From positions 1-9,066 of the forward strand of contig CAADUC010000047.1 of assembly GCA_900752115.1 (NCBI GenBank): a DNA stretch of 9,066 nt, in the 5' to 3' direction. The translations under genes were made by a program, and so were the position numbers. Positions 1-6,797 of the stretch are shown piece by piece (positions within the stretch are counted from its first letter, which is position 1; the number at the start of each line of letters is the position of its first letter). This DNA is from Clostridia bacterium. GTDB taxonomy: Bacteria; Bacillota; Clostridia; Oscillospirales; Acutalibacteraceae. The notes beneath the pieces are model-generated. The model worked only from the letters and a program-made list of their open reading frames with translations. It was not told the origin of the DNA and made no database searches.

Positions 1-1
1 A

Positions 2-103
2 GTAACAGTCTATATCTACAATTATGAAAAACGAACCTCAAAGGACTCGTATCCAGATGAACGCAGAAGGATTATCTGTATTTTGGCTGGCAAAATGGAC
101 TGA
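2..103 (+). CDS. 3' end of an unknown gene (partial)
   Basis: An open frame enters from the left edge and ends at a TGA at 101-103, giving the last 33 residues of a protein (ending ILAGKMD). The tail is charged and rich in Tyr, Arg and Lys, with no recognisable domain. It is supported mainly by context: the frame is open across the edge, and its stop codon overlaps the AAGGAGG ribosome binding site of the next gene, which starts 14 bases later. That is the spacing expected of two genes in one operon. The family cannot be named from this fragment. Confidence 0.5.
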   Translation, partial: VTVYIYNYEKRTSKDSYPDERRRIICILAGKMD

Positions 104-117
104 AGGAGGAGATTCCA

Positions 118-342
118 TTGAACACATTGCCTAAACCGTTAACCAACACGATCGTTTTCTGGGCAGCTAAGTATTTCTATTGGTTTGTGCATGCTTTGAA
201 TGGGAGTTATAATAGTGGTGTTTCCGTGGGGTTGGATTGGTTTGGCGTTTCAGTAGGAACAGGATCATCAGTTTATCTTAGAAACGTAACGCGCGCATAT
301 AGTGATTCTGTAACCTTGCCAGTGATAGATATTGTTACATGA
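118..342 (+). CDS. Hypothetical 74-residue protein, TTG start
   Basis: I do not recognise this protein. The start is a TTG at 118, chosen because a very strong AAGGAGG (103-109) sits 8 bases upstream. Residues about 12-30 are hydrophobic and aromatic (FWAAKYFYWFVHAL), followed by a Gly/Ser/Val-rich stretch (GVSVGLDWFGVSVGTGSS) and a polar tail ending in PVIDIVT. The hydrophobic part could be one membrane segment or the core of a small secreted peptide, but there is no clear signal cleavage site and no bacteriocin leader motif. It follows the partial upstream gene by 14 bases, so the two are probably cotranscribed. Base composition is more AT-rich than the ICE genes to the right. Confidence 0.6.
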   Translation: MNTLPKPLTNTIVFWAAKYFYWFVHALNGSYNSGVSVGLDWFGVSVGTGSSVYLRNVTRAYSDSVTLPVIDIVT

Positions 343-379
343 TACATGATCTCTGGTACTATCATTTGGAGCAATTATT

Positions 380-829
380 ATGAAAATCCTTGTAAAAATC
401 TTCAGCGTAATGTTGGCGATCTGCTGTCTGTCCGGGTGCGGGCAAAGCGATTTCCGTCAATCTGACAGCATGCCGGATTTGCAGTTGGAAATTCAAAATG
501 AGCTGGACAATGTCCTCGGCATTACGATTACCGCCTGCGATGATCCGGAGGAAAAAGGCTATTTCAGCAGTGCGGAAATCAAAGCCTCTTATGGAGAGGG
601 GGAGGACGCTACGCCTCTTCTCAAAGGACAGACATACCGGCAAACGATTCCGGGGAAGGCCATACAGGAACGCAATGTAGACACGATTTACCTGAAATTC
701 TCATACCGCAACGAAAACGGAGAGAATTATCATATCGGAAGCATTCCTATATCAAAAGAGGAATGCTGGAATGGAGGAGTAAAAAGGTATCTCCTGTCGG
801 TTGTCGTATCGATCACGCCCATGCCTTAA
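380..829 (+). CDS. Small lipoprotein of unknown function
   Basis: A 149-residue protein with a classic lipoprotein signal peptide: MKILVKI basic start, hydrophobic core, then the lipobox LSGC with the lipidated cysteine at about residue 20. It should be exported, cleaved by signal peptidase II and anchored on the outer face of the membrane. The mature part is acidic and polar, with likely beta-rich stretches (TIYLKFSYRN and YLLSVVVSITPM), and shows no enzyme motif. The ATG is supported by GGAG at 368-371 with an 8-base gap. It lies 37 bases after the 74-residue gene on the same strand and is plausibly in the same operon. No rho-independent terminator is evident after its stop. Its exact role is unknown. 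Confidence 0.8.
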   Translation: MKILVKIFSVMLAICCLSGCGQSDFRQSDSMPDLQLEIQNELDNVLGITITACDDPEEKGYFSSAEIKASYGEGEDATPLLKGQTYRQTIPGKAIQERNVDTIYLKFSYRNENGENYHIGSIPISKEECWNGGVKRYLLSVVVSITPMP

Positions 830-1049
830 CACGCCAGTGGCACCCGATGCGAAAAAACTGGAGGAGGATACGCGGACATGAAATCCCGGCGGGATTTCGC
901 GGCCTTCTCTACTGCGCCGTGGCGACATGCAGACGAATTGTGAGCTCCTCGTTCCTGCGAACACGGCTACCGATAGTTTGTGCAAAGGAATGAGAAATTC
1001 CCCGCAGCGCTTTTATAATCACCGCGGGGATCGATATGAGGAAGGGGTT
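830..1049. other. Stretch without a supported gene
   Basis: Between the lipoprotein stop and the integrase remnant I see no convincing gene on either strand. The overlapping open frames here are short, Arg/Ser-rich and lack family features. A 21-codon frame at 879-944 (+, starting MKSRRDFAAF) has a purine-rich GGAGGAGG upstream but the spacing is long. Two inverted repeats lie here: GAAATCCC/GGGATTTC (880-898) and CCCCGC/GCGGGG (1000-1029). GC content rises from about 830 onward compared with the genes to the left, so the boundary between flanking DNA and the element may lie in this interval. Confidence 0.4.
880..898. repeat. Perfect 8-bp inverted repeat, 3-base loop
   Basis: GAAATCCC (880-887) and GGGATTTC (891-898) pair perfectly around GGC. 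No T run follows on either strand, so it does not look like an intrinsic terminator. It could be a protein-binding palindrome or part of an element end; nothing nearby decides between these. Confidence 0.4.
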
Positions 1050-1287
1050 TGAACTCGGAAAACGGGGTTACGTGATGGCCGCGGGCGGGTTTTTGCTTTC
1101 CGGCGAACCGCAGCAGCTTCCCGCACAGCCTGCCGGGCAGCAAAATCACGCGGATTTTCCCCTTGAGCAGATCTCCGCTCTGTCACGGTGCGCGGCCTCC
1201 ACCATGCTATACCGCAGCTCGGAGACGCGGATCCCCGTCGCGCGGAGCGTCTTGAGCAGGGGAGCGAGGCGTTTCATATTCCGAAAA
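1050..1287 (-). pseudogene. Tyrosine recombinase (ICE integrase) fragment, frameshifted
   Basis: On the - strand, codons from about 1287 read KRLAPLLKTLRATGIRVSEL and then RYSMVEAAHRDRAEICS. The core ATGIRVSEL is the conserved block around the first catalytic arginine of XerC/D-type tyrosine recombinases (Arg codon 1227-1229). The frame hits a TGA at 1146-1148, but the neighbouring frame continues the family sequence as KIRVILLPGRLCGKLLRFAGKQ, so a one-base shift lies at the GGGGAAAA run (1155-1162); one extra A would restore it. Similarity fades after about 1075. The N-terminal DNA-binding domain, the HxxR block and the catalytic tyrosine are absent, so it cannot be an active integrase. It begins about 18 bases after the M23 stop codon. 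Confidence 0.72.
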
Positions 1288-1304
1288 TCGCCGCTTCCCG
1301 ACTT

Positions 1305-3247
1305 TTACGAAAGCGAGTCAACTTTTCTCCTCTCAAACCACCCCATCGCATCCACCCTCTCTCCGCCCACCCTCACCTCAAAGTGCAGATGGTTTCCCGT
1401 CGAGGCTCCGGTTGTTCCCACATAGCCGATCACCTCGCCCTGCACTACCTTCTGTCCCACCGTGACGCAGATGGAGGAGCAGTGCGCACAGAGCGTTTCC
1501 TGCCCGTTTCCGTGATCCAGCTTCACGTGATACCCATAGCTTCCGCCCCAGGAGTCGGTGCTGTTGGCAGCGGTGACAATGCCGTCCGCAGCGGCCAGAA
1601 TGGGCGTCCCGCCCGGCGCGGCGATGTCCGTCCCGCCATGGTAGGAGGTTTCTCCGGTGATGGGGTCTGTCCGCCACCCGAAGGGGGAGGTGATGGGATA
1701 CTCCTGCGGGAGCGGCCACCAGGCTGAGCCTGGATGCACTTCGCGCCCCAACCCGACGTCTATGATTTCGCCCAACTGCCCGCGCCGGAAGAAGGTTCTA
1801 TTTTGCCGCCGGTGTTGACGTCTGGCTGCGTCATGCTCCCTGCCGTCAAGCCTCCCAGCAGCTGCCCCCACAACGAAGCATTGGCGGGGTCGAGCATGAG
1901 CTGGAGATACTCTTGCTGACGGTCGGTAAAGGAATACGCAGAGGCCATCTCCTGCGCCGTTCGATGGGTGATTTGAATCTCCAGCACCGTTTCCGTTACG
2001 GTTTCTGTTCTGATGACGGTGTTCCCGTTCATGTCTGTGTCCGTTACCTCCACGGTTTTCGTTTCCCTTCGTGTGGTGTGGCTCAGGCTGTTCATATCCC
2101 ACAGGATTGCGCGCAGAGCATCGATCTGAGCGGCATCCAGCGCCACGACCTGCGTTCCGTTTTCCGCCCCCGTTGTTCGGGCGGAAAACACAGCGAGAAC
2201 CTCCTCCCAGCAGATCGCGGTGTTCCCGTCGTTTGCCATCACCTCCTGACGGTCGTGTTCCACGCTCTCTGCGATCTCCTCCATTTTGGCTTCAAATTCT
2301 CCGTTCAGCAGGGAGACGGCCTGCGTGACGCTCGTTCCCTTTCCCGTATCCTCCGCGCCGAGAAACAGGCCGTAGCAGGAACCGGCAATGAAAGCAATCA
2401 GGCAGATGAGGACAATCACGAGCACTGCGGCCCAGCCTCCCGCGATCAGAGCCGCTGCCAGTCCTTTCGCAGCAACCACAGCAGCGCGAAGGCCTGCGGA
2501 TACCGCCCGGGCGGCGGAGCGCACTGTCCGGGCTGCTGCTCTGGCCGTCTGCCGCGTGCGCTGTGCGGAGCGCGCCGCTTTCTTCCGCACCTTTTGCAGC
2601 TCGCGTGTTTTTCCGGCTGCCCGCTGTGTATGATGGACGGCAGACTGTTTGGTTCCCGTTTTCACGGTTCGCAAAGACTCCCGCGGCTTTTCCTTCATGG
2701 AGGAAGCTGCGGGAATCTTTTGGTTTATCTGTCGGTGGGTCACGGGAGGGAAGCTTGTGTGCTTCTCAACAGATTGCGTGCGGACTGCGTTTCCGTGCTC
2801 CTCTGCCTTCCGGGCACGAATTTCCTTAGTCCGCATTCTGCTTTCTTCGCGGCGGTTGGATGACTTTGTCTGCGCGAGTTCCCTGCCTCTTTCGCAGGGC
2901 GGTGATGGGATTGCCTTTGTGCTCTCCTGTCCTCCTGCCTGGTACGGCGGCCCGACCGTCTCTTTCGTGCCGTGTACCGGCAAACGCTTTCTCACTTCCC
3001 CGGAAAACCCGTGGGCAATCCTCTCCGCGGCAGTTCCCACGGCGGATTGCAGCTGCTCCTCTGCGCTGCCGGCCGGAGTATTTCCAGACTCCTCCTGTGA
3101 AGCGGGAGCGGCGGCCTCCCGGCTTTCAGCCGCCAGCTTCTCCTTTGCCTGCAGCCAGACGCGGTGCATAGCCGTCTTCGGCGCTCTCGCAACATTCCCA
3201 CGCTCCTTCGGTCGAATGATTTCCGGCTTCGTTTTGATTTCCTTCAA
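1305..3247 (-). pseudogene. VirB1-like membrane-anchored M23 peptidase, split by a frameshift
   Basis: This would be the cell-wall hydrolase of the conjugation machine. The first part is a long Arg/Lys/Ala-rich cytoplasmic region, one membrane segment (coding about 2360-2440, WAAVLVIVLICLIAFIAG), then an external region with the family-typical TVEVTDTDMNGNTV and FTDRQQEYLQLML stretches. This frame stops at TAG 1760-1762. The overlapping -1 frame carries a complete M23 domain down to TAA 1305-1307: SPFGWRTDPITG, HGGTD (zinc His and Asp), DHGNGQETLCAHC and the HLHFE ligand motif. Rejoined, the protein is about 647 residues. The shift lies between about 1850 and 1760; one extra A in AAAA at 1798-1801 would repair it. 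I prefer the TTG start at 3247 (GGGAGG, 7-base gap); an ATG at 3313 overlaps the VirB4 stop but has only a 3-base gap. Confidence 0.82.
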
Positions 3248-3260
3248 GCGGATTCCTCCC
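3248..3260 (-). promoter_or_regulatory. Ribosome binding site deciding the M23 gene start
   Basis: GGGAGG (3260-3255) stands 7 bases before a TTG at 3247-3245. The resulting N-terminus, MKEIKTKPEIIRPKERG, resembles the usual start of this ICE protein family. The ATG at 3313 would add 22 residues that look unlike the family. Confidence 0.6.
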
Positions 3261-3312
3261 TGATTCTGTACTTGGATTTTTCCCGGCGGTCCTCTGGCTG
3301 TCTCCGTTCCCA

Positions 3313-5652
3313 TCAGCCTCCTCTCAGCACCTCATCCGGCTTGGTCGTCATGAGGCGGTACAGGCGGGTGTGACGCGGAAAGCTGTTTTCAAACGGGACG
3401 ATATTTCCCGCGCAGCGGATGAGACCGCACCCCGCTGCCACATTGGTAATGTAACTGAGCTGCGTTTCCGAAATGTGCAGAAGGCGGGCAAGCTCCTCCC
3501 GGTCTGTGGCAGACTGGTTGAGCAGAATCAGGAACTCCGAGTTTGCCAGCATCAGACGGGCGGTATCGTAGCGCAGCAGCTCCTCCACGTTCTGCGTCAG
3601 CCCTGTCACGAGACCGTTGTATTTGCGGATGCGCTTCCACAGCTTGTAGAAGAAGTCGGCGCTGTATGGGTAGCGGAACAAAAGGTAAAATTCATCGCAG
3701 AAAATCCAGGTTGTTTTCCCCAGCTTCCAGTTCTGAATCACCCGGTTGAAGATTGCGTCGAGTGTGACCAGCATCCCGATGGGCATGAGCTGCTCTCCTA
3801 GCTCCCGGATGTCGTAGCAGAGAATCCTCGCTTTTGTATTCACGTTCGTGTGCTGTGCGAAGGTGTTCAGGGATCCGGTGATGAACAGCTCCGAGGAGAG
3901 CGCGAGACCACGGGCCTCCGGCTCCGGCTGGCTCAGCAAAGCATGGTACAGCTCGCGGAGCGTGGGCGGTTCTCCCTGAAAGCGGTTTGCCTGATATTCC
4001 CGGTAGACGTCGTAGGTGCAGCGGTCCAGAATGGATTTTTCCTTTGCGGACACGCCGCCCGCTCCGATGAGCTGCTCAAACAGTGAGAGGATAAACTCCG
4101 ATTTCTCGATCAGCGGGTTCCGCTCATCGCCGTAGGCTCCATCCATATCCATTGCGTTCAGATGGGTGTCGGAGGAGGCGGAGATGCGGATCACCTCGCC
4201 GCCGAGCGACTCCGTCAGGGTGCCGAATTCCGATTCCGGGTCGAGGATCAGAATATCGTCCCCGGTGGCAAGGGCAATACTGACAATCTCCTCCTTGGCC
4301 GAGAAGCTCTTTCCAGATCCGGAAACGCCAAGGCGGAAGCTGTTGCCGTTGAGCAGCTTCCGCCTGTCCGCCACGATCATATTTTTGGACACCGCGTTCT
4401 GTCCGTAATAGATCCCGCCCTCCTGCAGGATTTCCTGCGCGCGGAACGGGATCAGCACCGCTGTGCTCTCCGTCGTCAGGGTGCGCAGTGCCTGAATCCT
4501 GCGCAGGCCGTAGGGGAGGACCGTGTCCAGCCCGTCTTTCTGCTGCCAGCGCAGCGTGCTCATCTGGCACAGATGCCTGCGGGCCGTGCTGACAATGCTC
4601 TCCGTATCGCTGTCGAGCTGCTCTTTGGATTCTGCCAGATGCACCAGCGTAACCAGCCCGAACATCATGCGCTGATCGCGGTTGGTGAGATCCTCGAGCA
4701 TTTCCCTTGTCTCTCTGCGCTGCTGCTCCATGTCGTAGGGGAGAACCGCGGAGAAATTGTTGGTGTCGTTCTGCCGGCGCTGCCAGTTCGCCGCGTTCGT
4801 CTCAATGCCGAGCATCCTGTTCTGAATTTCGCGCACGGCCTCGTCCGTGGGGACAGGCAGAATATCGATCGAAAGCATCAGGCTGCGGTTGAGGCCGCAC
4901 AGCTCGGCGATCATGGAATCCTTGAGATAGGACGCGTAATCCCGGAGATACAGCACGCGGCCCCAACGCCCGTCGATGCGGAAGCAGTCGCTCTCAAATT
5001 CCATGGCGTCAGGACAAAACCAGTCCTTGAAGCTGTGGCCCCTGCGCGCCTGACTATTCCAGTCGAAGGGAGGCGCAGGCTCGCCCTCCCGAAAAAAGTC
5101 GCGGAAAATCTGCAGCCGCGCCGGGAGATCCAGCTCCCGGCCCACGGAGGACAGGCGGGAAAGGTGCGTCAGCAGGTCGGTGCCGACGCGCGAAAACCAG
5201 GTGCGCGCCTCATCCACGTTCTTCTTCACGACGCTGACCGTGAAATAGCGCTCCTGCACCACGCTGTTGTTCGTACCGGTAACCTTTGAGAGAAGCATCT
5301 CATTGTACTCTCTGCGGTATCCGTCCAGCCCGTCCTCCTTCATCGGAAGCAGCAGAGCGCACTCAAACTCCGCCTTGTCAAGCCTGCGGTTGTGGATGGT
5401 GATCTTGGCGCTGGCTCCCGAGTCGAGAGCGTTGAGAAGCTCGGAGTAGTCGAGAAACATGGAGGTCTTTTCGTCTTTTCCGGCGATGCTGTAGTTGATA
5501 TCTGTGAAGGAAAACGTTTTGGAAAACTGCTTTCCTGCCTGAAAGATGCCGTCCGGCCAGACACGACGGATGGGGATGGCGTCCTGTACGCTGCGCGGCA
5601 CGGTGAAGAGTTCACGCTCCGCTTTCTGCGCTCTGACAAGCGTTTTGATCAA
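3313..5652 (-). CDS. virB4: VirB4-family T4SS ATPase
   Basis: A 779-residue cytoplasmic ATPase that energises the type IV secretion channel and pilus assembly. The N-terminal part has the family sequence DGIFQAGKQFSKTFSFTDIN followed by YSELLNALDSGASAKITI. The Walker A motif is GVSGSGKSFS (GSGKS at residues 445-449) and Walker B is TWIFCDEF (Asp653-Glu654), with an ILILDPESEFG block and a late motif TGLTQNVEELL between and after them. Length and motif order match intact Tn1549-type VirB4 proteins; no damage is visible. The start is TTG at 5652, supported by AAGGAGG (5666-5660) with a 7-base gap. Its start overlaps the PrgI stop as TTGA, and its TGA overlaps an ATG (TGATG) at the next gene, both signs of translational coupling. 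Confidence 0.95.
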   Translation of the reverse strand: MIKTLVRAQKAERELFTVPRSVQDAIPIRRVWPDGIFQAGKQFSKTFSFTDINYSIAGKDEKTSMFLDYSELLNALDSGASAKITIHNRRLDKAEFECALLLPMKEDGLDGYRREYNEMLLSKVTGTNNSVVQERYFTVSVVKKNVDEARTWFSRVGTDLLTHLSRLSSVGRELDLPARLQIFRDFFREGEPAPPFDWNSQARRGHSFKDWFCPDAMEFESDCFRIDGRWGRVLYLRDYASYLKDSMIAELCGLNRSLMLSIDILPVPTDEAVREIQNRMLGIETNAANWQRRQNDTNNFSAVLPYDMEQQRRETREMLEDLTNRDQRMMFGLVTLVHLAESKEQLDSDTESIVSTARRHLCQMSTLRWQQKDGLDTVLPYGLRRIQALRTLTTESTAVLIPFRAQEILQEGGIYYGQNAVSKNMIVADRRKLLNGNSFRLGVSGSGKSFSAKEEIVSIALATGDDILILDPESEFGTLTESLGGEVIRISASSDTHLNAMDMDGAYGDERNPLIEKSEFILSLFEQLIGAGGVSAKEKSILDRCTYDVYREYQANRFQGEPPTLRELYHALLSQPEPEARGLALSSELFITGSLNTFAQHTNVNTKARILCYDIRELGEQLMPIGMLVTLDAIFNRVIQNWKLGKTTWIFCDEFYLLFRYPYSADFFYKLWKRIRKYNGLVTGLTQNVEELLRYDTARLMLANSEFLILLNQSATDREELARLLHISETQLSYITNVAAGCGLIRCAGNIVPFENSFPRHTRLYRLMTTKPDEVLRGG

Positions 5653-6032
5653 CGGCGCCCCTCCTTTCCGCCTGTCTTTGCGCGTTTTCTGTCTCTGCCG
5701 GAGGAAAACAGAAGCTCATAGTAAACGCTGTTGGAACGGAACACCAGACGCTTGGGAGACAGCAGCTCCGACTTGATCCACGCCCAGGCGAACTGCTCCG
5801 CCGTCATGCCGTGATACCGGAAAAAGCCGCACAGCGCGAACGGGGCGGCGCCCAGAATGCAGATCCAGCCGATTTCCGCGTCTCCCGCCGCGGGGCGCAG
5901 CAGGAAATACAGCCCCACCGCCGCGCCAAGCGCAAGCAGAGAGCAGACGAGCTGCCGGCCGGTGAGTCCGAAAAAGATTGCTTCCCGGTATTCCCGAATT
6001 TCCTTTGGAATCTTTACCTCGATAGACTTCAA
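5649..6032 (-). CDS. prgI: PrgI-family T4SS inner-membrane protein
   Basis: A 127-residue protein of the PrgI family, the small VirB3-like membrane partner encoded just before VirB4 in Gram-positive conjugation operons. It begins SIEVKIPKEIREYREAIFFG, the family signature, followed by two membrane segments (about residues 29-47 and 55-73) and the FRYHGMTAEQFAWAWIKSEL block. The C-terminus is basic. The start is uncertain: the TTG at 6032 directly abuts AAGGAG with no spacer, and no in-frame ATG or GTG fits better. The gene begins only 18 bases after the T run of the toxin-antitoxin terminator. Its stop overlaps the VirB4 TTG start. Confidence 0.88.
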   Translation of the reverse strand: MKSIEVKIPKEIREYREAIFFGLTGRQLVCSLLALGAAVGLYFLLRPAAGDAEIGWICILGAAPFALCGFFRYHGMTAEQFAWAWIKSELLSPKRLVFRSNSVYYELLFSSGRDRKRAKTGGKEGRR

Positions 6033-6049
6033 CTCCTTCTTTGATCCAT

Positions 6050-6077
6050 AAAAAAGGCAGCCCCGCTTTGGGCTGCC
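6050..6077 (-). terminator. Rho-independent terminator after the toxin gene
   Basis: On the - strand, GGCAGCCC (6077-6070) pairs with GGGCTGCC (6063-6056) as an 8-bp GC-rich stem with a 6-base loop, followed at once by TTTTTT (6055-6050). It begins 13 bases after the toxin stop codon and so ends the toxin-antitoxin transcript, but it also lies inside the T4SS gene series just upstream of prgI. On the + strand no T run follows, so it acts in one direction only. Confidence 0.88.
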
Positions 6078-6090
6078 CTGTCAGTACAAG

Positions 6091-6402
6091 CTATAAATAT
6101 TTTTCGTAATCACGCGGGCCGTAGAAAAAGCGAAGGACATACACGGTTTTCGCCTCTTCCTCGATCCGGTAAATCATGACATAGTGGTTGATCACGGCTC
6201 TGCGGTATCCCAGCGATGCAAGACGTTCGTTTCTGCAGCGCTCGTAAAGAGCAGGCTGCTCCACCAACCGGCCACAGCAGGCTTCTACCTTTTCCAAAAA
6301 GTCTTCCGCTGCAAGCGGACTCGTAAGCTCCTCCTGCAGATAGGTCAGAATCGCATCCAGATCCTGTTCGGCGGATGGGGTGATTTCAACACGATAATCC
6401 AT
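6091..6402 (-). CDS. RelE/ParE-family toxin
   Basis: A 103-residue type II toxin. Family features are the N-terminus YRVEITPSAEQDLDAILTYL, the central LASLGYRRAVINHYVMIYRI block and the C-terminal VYVLRFFYGPRDYEKYL, the usual RelE/ParE fold elements. RelE members cleave mRNA at the ribosome and ParE members poison gyrase; the sequence alone does not settle which applies here. The ATG at 6402 has GAGGG (6413-6409) with a 6-base gap and lies 17 bases inside the end of the antitoxin gene, so translation of the two is coupled. The gene is full length for the family and followed by its own terminator. Confidence 0.92.
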   Translation of the reverse strand: MDYRVEITPSAEQDLDAILTYLQEELTSPLAAEDFLEKVEACCGRLVEQPALYERCRNERLASLGYRRAVINHYVMIYRIEEEAKTVYVLRFFYGPRDYEKYL

Positions 6403-6652
6403 GCTTTTCCCTCAGCCTCCGAAACGACAGGCTTGCCTCAACCGCCCTTCCCTGACGGATTTCTTCTTCCGCCGCGGCCAGCTTTTGTTCCGCGTCCAGC
6501 AGGAGCATTCTTTCCTCATACGCTTCCATGCTCATGATAACCATATCTCCATACCCGTTCTTTGTAATAAAAACAGGTTCTCTCGACTCTTTGCACATTT
6601 GAGAAATTGCTGTGGTATCCTTCAGATCCCGAATGGGAATGATGCGGGGCAT
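6386..6652 (-). CDS. Phd/YefM-family antitoxin
   Basis: An antitoxin of 88 residues from the preferred ATG at 6652. The N-terminal half, MPRIIPIRDLKDTTAISQMC and then EPVFITKNGYGDMVIMSMEAYE, is the Phd/YefM DNA-binding fold; the C-terminal half is a charged helix (LLLDAEQKLAAAEEEIRQGR) that would wrap the toxin. Proteins of this family bind and neutralise their toxin and repress their own promoter. AAAGGAG (6667-6661) lies 8 bases before this ATG and only 2 bases before another at 6658. A longer frame from 6724 adds residues with no family likeness and starts near the -10 box, so it is not preferred. The gene has its own promoter. Confidence 0.9.
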   Translation of the reverse strand: MPRIIPIRDLKDTTAISQMCKESREPVFITKNGYGDMVIMSMEAYEERMLLLDAEQKLAAAEEEIRQGRAVEASLSFRRLREKHGLSC

Positions 6653-6720
6653 TGTCATCTCTCCTTTCTCCAACGACCAATCAACAGCCTGGTCTGCGGC
6701 TTTTTGACTGTGTGGCATTG

Positions 6721-6736
6721 TCACATGATTCTGTGA
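6721..6736. promoter_or_regulatory. Possible operator of the toxin-antitoxin pair
   Basis: The inverted repeat TCACA-N6-TGTGA lies just downstream of the -10 box, over the expected transcription start. Phd/YefM antitoxins bind palindromes in their own promoters, so this is a candidate autoregulatory site. The match is by position and symmetry only. Confidence 0.4.
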
Positions 6737-6738
6737 TT

Positions 6739-6767
6739 ATTATACCACGCCTGTTGAAATGATGCAA
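6739..6767 (-). promoter_or_regulatory. Sigma-A promoter of the toxin-antitoxin operon
   Basis: On the - strand, a TTGCAT -35 box (6767-6762) and a perfect TATAAT -10 box (6744-6739) are separated by exactly 17 bases. Transcription would begin near 6732, about 80 bases before the antitoxin ATG. It lies in the short gap after the VirB6-like stop codon, so the cassette can be expressed independently of the conjugation operon. Confidence 0.85.
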
Positions 6768-6797
6768 CCGCTTCGATCATTGCCTGCTTGTTCCCAA

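Noticed and set aside
337..350. Tandem ACATGAT repeat before the lipoprotein gene
   Set aside because: Two 7-base copies are too short to assign a role; the first copy overlaps the stop codon of the preceding gene.
752..993. Open frames on both strands just after the lipoprotein, and a 21-codon frame at 879-944
   Set aside because: No family likeness, shadow-like composition and no well-spaced ribosome binding site; not enough to call a gene.
1014..1019. TATAAT on the + strand
   Set aside because: There is no -35 box at proper spacing and no gene downstream on that strand.
1719..1800. Programmed -1 frameshifting in the M23 gene (AAAA run plus hairpin CCAGGC/GCCTGG at 1719-1733)
   Set aside because: The site GGC AAA ATA is not a good slippery heptamer, four A are too few for transcriptional slippage, and the hairpin lies more than 60 bases from the A run, much farther than a stimulatory structure would.
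1911..2863. Long + strand open frames opposite the M23 and VirB4 genes (for example 1913-2863, 2649-3263, 4162-5289)
   Set aside because: They lie antisense to genes with clear family motifs, have Arg/Pro/Ser/Cys-rich shadow composition, and no family likeness.
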